From Pomacea canaliculata (Eukaryota; Mollusca; Gastropoda; Architaenioglossa; Ampullariidae), in the NCBI RefSeq assembly GCF_003073045.1, contig NC_037603.1, forward strand, positions 13,212,192-13,276,191: a stretch of DNA of 64,000 nucleotides, in the 5' to 3' direction. The translations under genes were made by a program, and so were the position numbers. The notes beneath the pieces are model-generated. The model saw nothing but the letters and a program-made list of their open reading frames with translations, made no database searches and was not told the origin of the DNA. Of this stretch, positions 59,701 to 64,000 are shown piece after piece; the first letter of the stretch is position 1; every line of letters starts with the position of its first letter.

Positions 59701-62627
59701 CTGAGTTAAGGGGAGTTGCAGAGAGGGGCTGCAGACTTCCAGAACTAGCAAAAGGCTGCAGGGGTGCTGAAGAACAGAATCACACTTTGAGATCTCATGC
59801 ACAAAATTTTAAGGGAAAAGTAAAATTGCCAACTGAAGCCTATGACATTGATCCATAGATTACACTATGACTATACCATAATCAAGCAGAAATGAAATAA
59901 GAAAAAAAAATTAAAACAAAGGAGAGCGAACATTTTGTATGCTCATCATCACAATTAAATTTGACAGTATTTTAAAATGAGAATTTAACATACTGTTGGA
60001 GATAGGAAATGTGGTTGGTGCAGACGACTGGACAGGCTGGGATGACTGAGTGATTGGGGCTGCTGCAGTTGCCCCAAAGCTGTCAAAGTCAGCAAAGCCT
60101 CCTGTAACATGAAAACAAGATCAAATGTTTACAATGGAAAGCTTCAACAGCACAGCATGTAAAACATTATCTTAAACAAAGAGAGGGAGGGGCTGTGAAG
60201 ATGTCAAGCACTCAGAAAACTAAACTCAGAGAACCCAACACAGAATAAACGATTTTAAACTCCAAGACTGAAATATTCACTCTTTCTTCACAGACACACA
60301 CAGACAGATATACACACAGACACACACACATATAAAATACTCTACTAACCAGTAGAATAACTACAGAATAAAGAATTTTAAATTTAGGAATAAAACTAAC
60401 CACTCCCATTCTTCACACACACAGAGCACAGCACAACACTCCATTAACCAGTACATGAGCATGAAGATGAGCTAATCAAAGACCCCAAATGGAGAATATG
60501 ATGCACATCATAAATTACTTCATTTCCCTGCACTTTAGTCCCAGTTCAAGGATTTAAAAAGAAGGAGCCAGCAACAAAACTACAAACTTGCTTTGCTAAC
60601 TTTGCTGACCTGCTGAAGAACTGGAAGACTGTGGTGCAGAAGAGGCGAAAGGGTCATTGCTTAGGTCACCCAGAAGGTCAAAGCCACTGGTCTTGGCTGT
60701 CAGTGCTGGAGCTTGAACTGGAGCTGGTGTGGAAGCTGCTGCAACTGGTCTTGCTGCCGCCATGGTGCTTGGTGGCTGAGCACCTGCCTGTGTGCCGTTC
60801 TGATTCACCTGTGCTTGCTGCCAAACAAGTTTACTAATTTGAGAAAGACGTGGATATGTTCGTACACTGGTGATCAAAATAGTGAAAAAAAAGAAGACCC
60901 AATCACTAACTAGAAGAACAATTAACTCAATCACGACATAATGAAATGTGCAAAAAGGTGCTCTTTTTTTAAATTGATTGTTTGACTTAGATTCGGTTAA
61001 TATTTTTTTTTAATCTCGAAGAAGGAACTGGTTCATTCAAAACTGGAATCAACTCTCTTTAGTTACACACTCTGAAAATTTTAGTTCTGTATAATATCAG
61101 AATTGAGCCAAACATACTATCAAACATTCTTTTTAAGAGTAGTGACTTCATCTTAAGAGGATTGGGAACAGTTAAGTCTTTAGCAGCCCTAAAAGAAATA
61201 GAAATTTAGAGGTAAAACCACCTCACCTGGCTGCTGCCAACAACAAGTTTTGTAGCGTTTTCCCCAAGCAGTGACCGAAGTGGCTTTGTCTGTGGCTGTT
61301 TACTTAGTGCTGCTTCGTTCATATGCCTAGCCTCTTCTCTCATAGCCTCTGTGGGTGCAACATAAAACCGTTTGTTCTCATATTTCTGTACCATAAAGTC
61401 CCTGACTCGCTGCTCATCCCTAGAATCTGGCTCAGGCCAGGTTCTGTTATCGTAAAGACCAAGGTAGACTTTTCGATTGAGCTGTGTAAACAGACAAAAA
61501 AAAATGCACGAAAGTCACAAACTATAGGGCTGAACTGCACACAGATAAAGGTGTATCCAAAAGTCATATGATATGCATGTTATCTCTCACTTTCTCAAGC
61601 CAATGTGTATGCTTTGTTCTTTAAAGTCATCGCATGCATGCATACACACTTTCATGGAAATACTTGGTTTTGTTTAATATTTTGGGAGGGCCCACATTGC
61701 TCATTAAACACTCATTAATACGTATATTTCTCTCAATGACCTGCAGACTTCCCCATAAGCCTCAATATACAACAGGTCAATTTTTCTTGCCATTACTATC
61801 TATGAGGCTTGCAGAGCTGCCACATTGTATTTCTCTAAAGCAGTGTTTCAAGAGGTGTGTTGTCACTTCCTTCCTGTCACAAATTAACGGCAATACTAGA
61901 TAAGCCCACTTTCCTGGTAGAACCACCACAGTTCTGCCTACCATGTCAAAAGTGTTTGGGAACAAAAAATATCTGCACACCAGGGTGAATGTTGCTTTTA
62001 TTAGCATAGTTCTGCCTTGCCTCAAAATGCTCACAAATTAAAGTGGACGTAAACCATTATGAATCTTGCTTTATTTTTCATGCACAGTTCTGCCTCATTT
62101 CTTTTCAAATGCATTTAAAACCAATTTCCTTGCCTAAGCAATGAGGAATCTGGTAAAACTACCAAGTATAATTGTGCTATGTACTGTATGCTTTGTGTGG
62201 TTTGATGTCTTCTAGGTCTCTGCTGATGCTAAATCGTGCAAATTTATAACCTGATTAATTAGTATGTGTGAATATCATCTCCATGAAAGTAACATCAGCA
62301 CTGTTATTGGTAACACTAAAAGAAAAAAAAAAAATTCCAACAGTACATGATAGAAAAGAAAAATGTGTGTTGAAAATAATATTTAGTATTTACTGATAAA
62401 ATTTAAAGAAATAATACAGCACTCAAAAATATCTATCTTCACAAATTTGAGTTTCTGTCTTATCTTTAATTAGTACATCTAGTGAGAAATTGTTAATTAT
62501 TACACATCTACAGGTTCACTATCATTTTGAATGATTACATAATAATTGCACAAAAAACGGTTCATTTAAGTTGTATCCAAACCTGCGAGACCGGTCGTGG
62601 CCGTGGGATGATGTCACAAGAAGTCAT
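50792..62627 (-). CDS. AGFG1: ArfGAP with FG repeats (AGFG/HRB family)
   Basis: An endocytic/nuclear-export-linked adaptor that in other animals binds EH-domain proteins through NPF motifs and sorts VAMP7. Minus-strand exons: 62627-62583 (possible first), 61481-61227, 60817-60610, 60101-59994, 59766-59332, 56290-55896 or to the stop at 55836, and 50851-50792. Phases agree throughout. KVYLGLYDNRTWPEPDSRDE and QKYENKRFYVAP match the end of the AGFG ArfGAP domain. TKPLRSLLGENA, SGFDLLGDL, GGFADFDSFG and SDKYAALADLD are family landmarks. The tail has NPF motifs (VANPFGTS, SANPFATP, VNPFMVG) and the distal exon ends in KSTNPFL like vertebrate AGFG1. The zinc finger of the ArfGAP domain is not in the window; it may lie beyond 64 kb or be skipped. 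The assignment between AGFG1 and AGFG2 is by overall similarity. Confidence 0.9.
50852..55835 (-). other. Intron/3' region between alternative AGFG ends
   Basis: This region lies between the proximal stop and the distal last exon of AGFG. No other exon was found. CA-rich and AT-rich tracts are common. Forward frames such as 51990-52337 (115 codons) and 55097-55606 (169 codons) have no recognisable similarity and are treated as chance. Confidence 0.4.
55704..55709 (-). terminator. Poly-A signal for the proximal AGFG end
   Basis: TTTATT on the plus strand gives AATAAA on the minus strand, about 127 bases after the proximal stop codon at 55836-55838. It supports a transcript that ends here instead of splicing to the distal exon. 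Confidence 0.5.
58785..59129 (+). CDS. Orphan 114-codon ORF antisense in an AGFG intron
   Basis: An uninterrupted 114-codon frame on the strand opposite AGFG, within its 3-kb intron. I do not recognise it. The composition is protein-like: charged, rich in K, L and Q, no low complexity, with a likely helix or coiled coil near LQHKIQLIEQRLREIKL. Middle residues include LPDCGKKGLPGFPTTLVFQ and KLKFSDNVVWMIDDQKDN. The frame stays open upstream to about 58755, where ATTCTAACCAACAG resembles a branch point plus acceptor. Near the end ACAACAG-GTACAT resembles a donor at 59101-59108. It could therefore be one internal exon of a forward gene, a fragment of a captured gene or element, or chance. No other exon of such a gene was found. 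Confidence 0.35.
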   Translation: MDEVETNQHQNDYLMRVPCKLLPDCGKKGLPGFPTTLVFQASDLKEKGKSHQLRKLKFSDNVVWMIDDQKDNLTTLGLQHKIQLIEQRLREIKLDQHLEVQFHMTTGTFLNVNA

Positions 62628-63500
62628 GATGAATTACGTTGAATAATGGAACAAACTGTTAGGCTTCTAGCACAAAGATTTCTGTCTGAATGCGATGGCT
62701 GAAGTAATATTTGGAGATCAAAAGTTTTTTTTAAAAAACCTGTTCCTATGTAGACCTACTGAAAATCTGTTCACACAAAAAAGCAGATCCTGAAAATAAA
62801 ACACCATGTGGAGATCATTCAAAAGACAGAAACTGTGTTTTCAAAGGGGCAAGTCTGACAAACCTTGGATGCCGTGCACTATATATCGTGGCTGCAGTAT
62901 GTCCCCCTCCCCCGATTCTCCTCCTCTGGTGACAAGCGGTGCCACTGCGGTCTCTAGGAGAGCAGAGAGGGTGTCCTCTGAGCTGTGAAACTCGAACTGC
63001 TTAATGAGCGCTAAGTCCTAGTATGCTGGCCCTACCCACCCGTCCACTCTTCCACCCTCCCAACACCTTTTAGTTTCGGGTGGCTGATAAGCCGAGAATT
63101 TATGTACGTCACGCTGCAGTTGGGCGAAAGAAAACAATAACAAGACAATGACGACAGTGATCAAGGTGGGGGGTGCGGGTGATATTTGTGGGATGGATGG
63201 GAGAGAAACAATGAAAGGCAGAGAAGTCAGTGCTTGACACTCCGGTTATCGTCCGAGACTGATATCTCCGGTACCAATTCGTTGAGTTTCGCCCTCATGA
63301 CCTTTTGCCCGCGTCGGCGATGCGGGGCGGTGAAGGATGGGGCGGTGTAGGATAGGGCGGGTGTTGTTATCGTTGTGTAACTGGGGCACAAAGTGTGATA
63401 TACGGCGCTGGACGGTGACCCTCATGACCCCAGATGTGAGCGATGGACTATAGGATACAGACCGTCTCTCCCGTCGCTGGACCACAGTGACTGACCATTG
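62628..63500 (-). promoter_or_regulatory. GC-box promoter region of AGFG
   Basis: CpG becomes frequent again from about 62.58 kb. Three GC boxes of Sp1 type (GGGGCGG twice and AGGGCGGG) lie within 63325-63360. They lie upstream of the possible first AGFG exon on the minus strand, whose ATG at 62627 is preceded by an in-frame TAA nine bases upstream. This looks like a TATA-less promoter with its 5' UTR. Whether it serves the main or an alternative AGFG transcript cannot be seen. Confidence 0.45.
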
Positions 63501-64000
63501 TCCTCAGCTTCCAACACACTTTTCGTTACAAGACAACCATGAACCCATGAACCATCACCGTTGGAAGTCTTTGAACAAAGGACTGGTGAAAGGATCCAAC
63601 TATCATCTGAAAAGTTTTGACACGAATGTGGCTGGGACTTTTATGTAATTCATGTGACAATAGCAAAATTGGGAGAGAAATCAGCCTTTATTTGCCACAA
63701 ACATTGAAAAATAACTGGTACAAAGTAGTCTTGGTCATTTTTACCTCTACAGTTGACCGCGCGAGATTGCAAATGCATGGGATAGTGTAGAAGATGATAT
63801 TCATAACACAAATTTGCCATTATTTATAAGTCATTTCAAATATTAAACAAACTAAACAATAGACTAAAACTTTTATTTCATAACAAAACAAAACAAGAAA
63901 AAAAAAAACAGGCCAGCTATGTATGTATACATGAAATCGATCCAATTAGAGACCGACACACACTTTATCAACCGACTTCCAACTTATCAGCCCTAACTAA
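63500..64000. other. No feature seen
   Basis: AT-rich sequence with an A-rich run at 63880-63910 and no recognised exon. The missing ArfGAP zinc-finger exons of AGFG would be expected beyond this edge if they are present. Confidence 0.4.

Noticed and set aside
59319-59858. 179-codon forward ORF
   Set aside because: Antisense shadow of the GC-richer AGFG exon at 59332-59766.
1-64000. LTR retroelements, endogenous viral elements, Polintons, CRISPR arrays
   Set aside because: Looked for paired LTRs, gag/protease/integrase motifs, capsid genes and regular spaced repeats. None could be supported.

Overview
The window is animal nuclear DNA: GT-AG introns, a TATA and GC-box promoter style, a nuclear tRNA-Thr, tRNA-derived SINEs, RTE/Jockey-type LINE pieces and many microsatellites. 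The gene set (invertebrate NACHT-LRR, PDCD10, AGFG, homocysteine S-methyltransferase) and the repeats suggest a lophotrochozoan, most likely a mollusc. That placement is inference; nothing here names a species.

Layout. 1-9.2 kb is repeat-rich and holds no clear protein gene, only promoter-like CpG-rich patches and a possible non-coding exon ending at 5883. 9.2-12.85 kb (+) is a NACHT-LRR (NLR-like) gene of very GC-rich exons, with several places where the reading frame and splice phases disagree. 17.0-18.8 kb and 23.4-23.9 kb (both -) are two paralogous, apparently undescribed genes for small secreted arginine-rich peptides. They share exon structure and a common core, and I consider them the main candidate for something new. 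A TATA box and perfect CRE palindromes lie upstream of the first, and a second TATA/CRE promoter of the same orientation lies at 20.2 kb. 28.6-35.1 kb (-) is a seven-exon homocysteine S-methyltransferase with one single-base frame error. 36.2 kb (-) is tRNA-Thr(AGT). 38.2-40.7 kb (+) is PDCD10/CCM3, essentially complete. 50.8-62.6 kb (-) is AGFG (ArfGAP with FG repeats), with alternative 3' ends and a first exon that would give a form lacking the ArfGAP zinc finger. A 114-codon antisense ORF of unknown origin sits in one AGFG intron.

The two halves differ in composition. From about 37.3 kb to 62.6 kb the DNA is AT-rich and poor in CpG, and this stretch matches the span of the convergent genes PDCD10 and AGFG. 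The left half, with the NLR, peptide and methyltransferase genes, keeps abundant CpG. This fits the mosaic gene-body methylation known in invertebrates.

The genes do not form an operon or pathway. PDCD10 (STRIPAK/GCKIII scaffold) and AGFG (endocytic adaptor) are broadly expressed cell-biology genes. The NACHT-LRR and the CRE-driven secreted peptides look like regulated, lineage-specific genes. All exon models were made by eye from splice motifs, phase agreement and family similarity.
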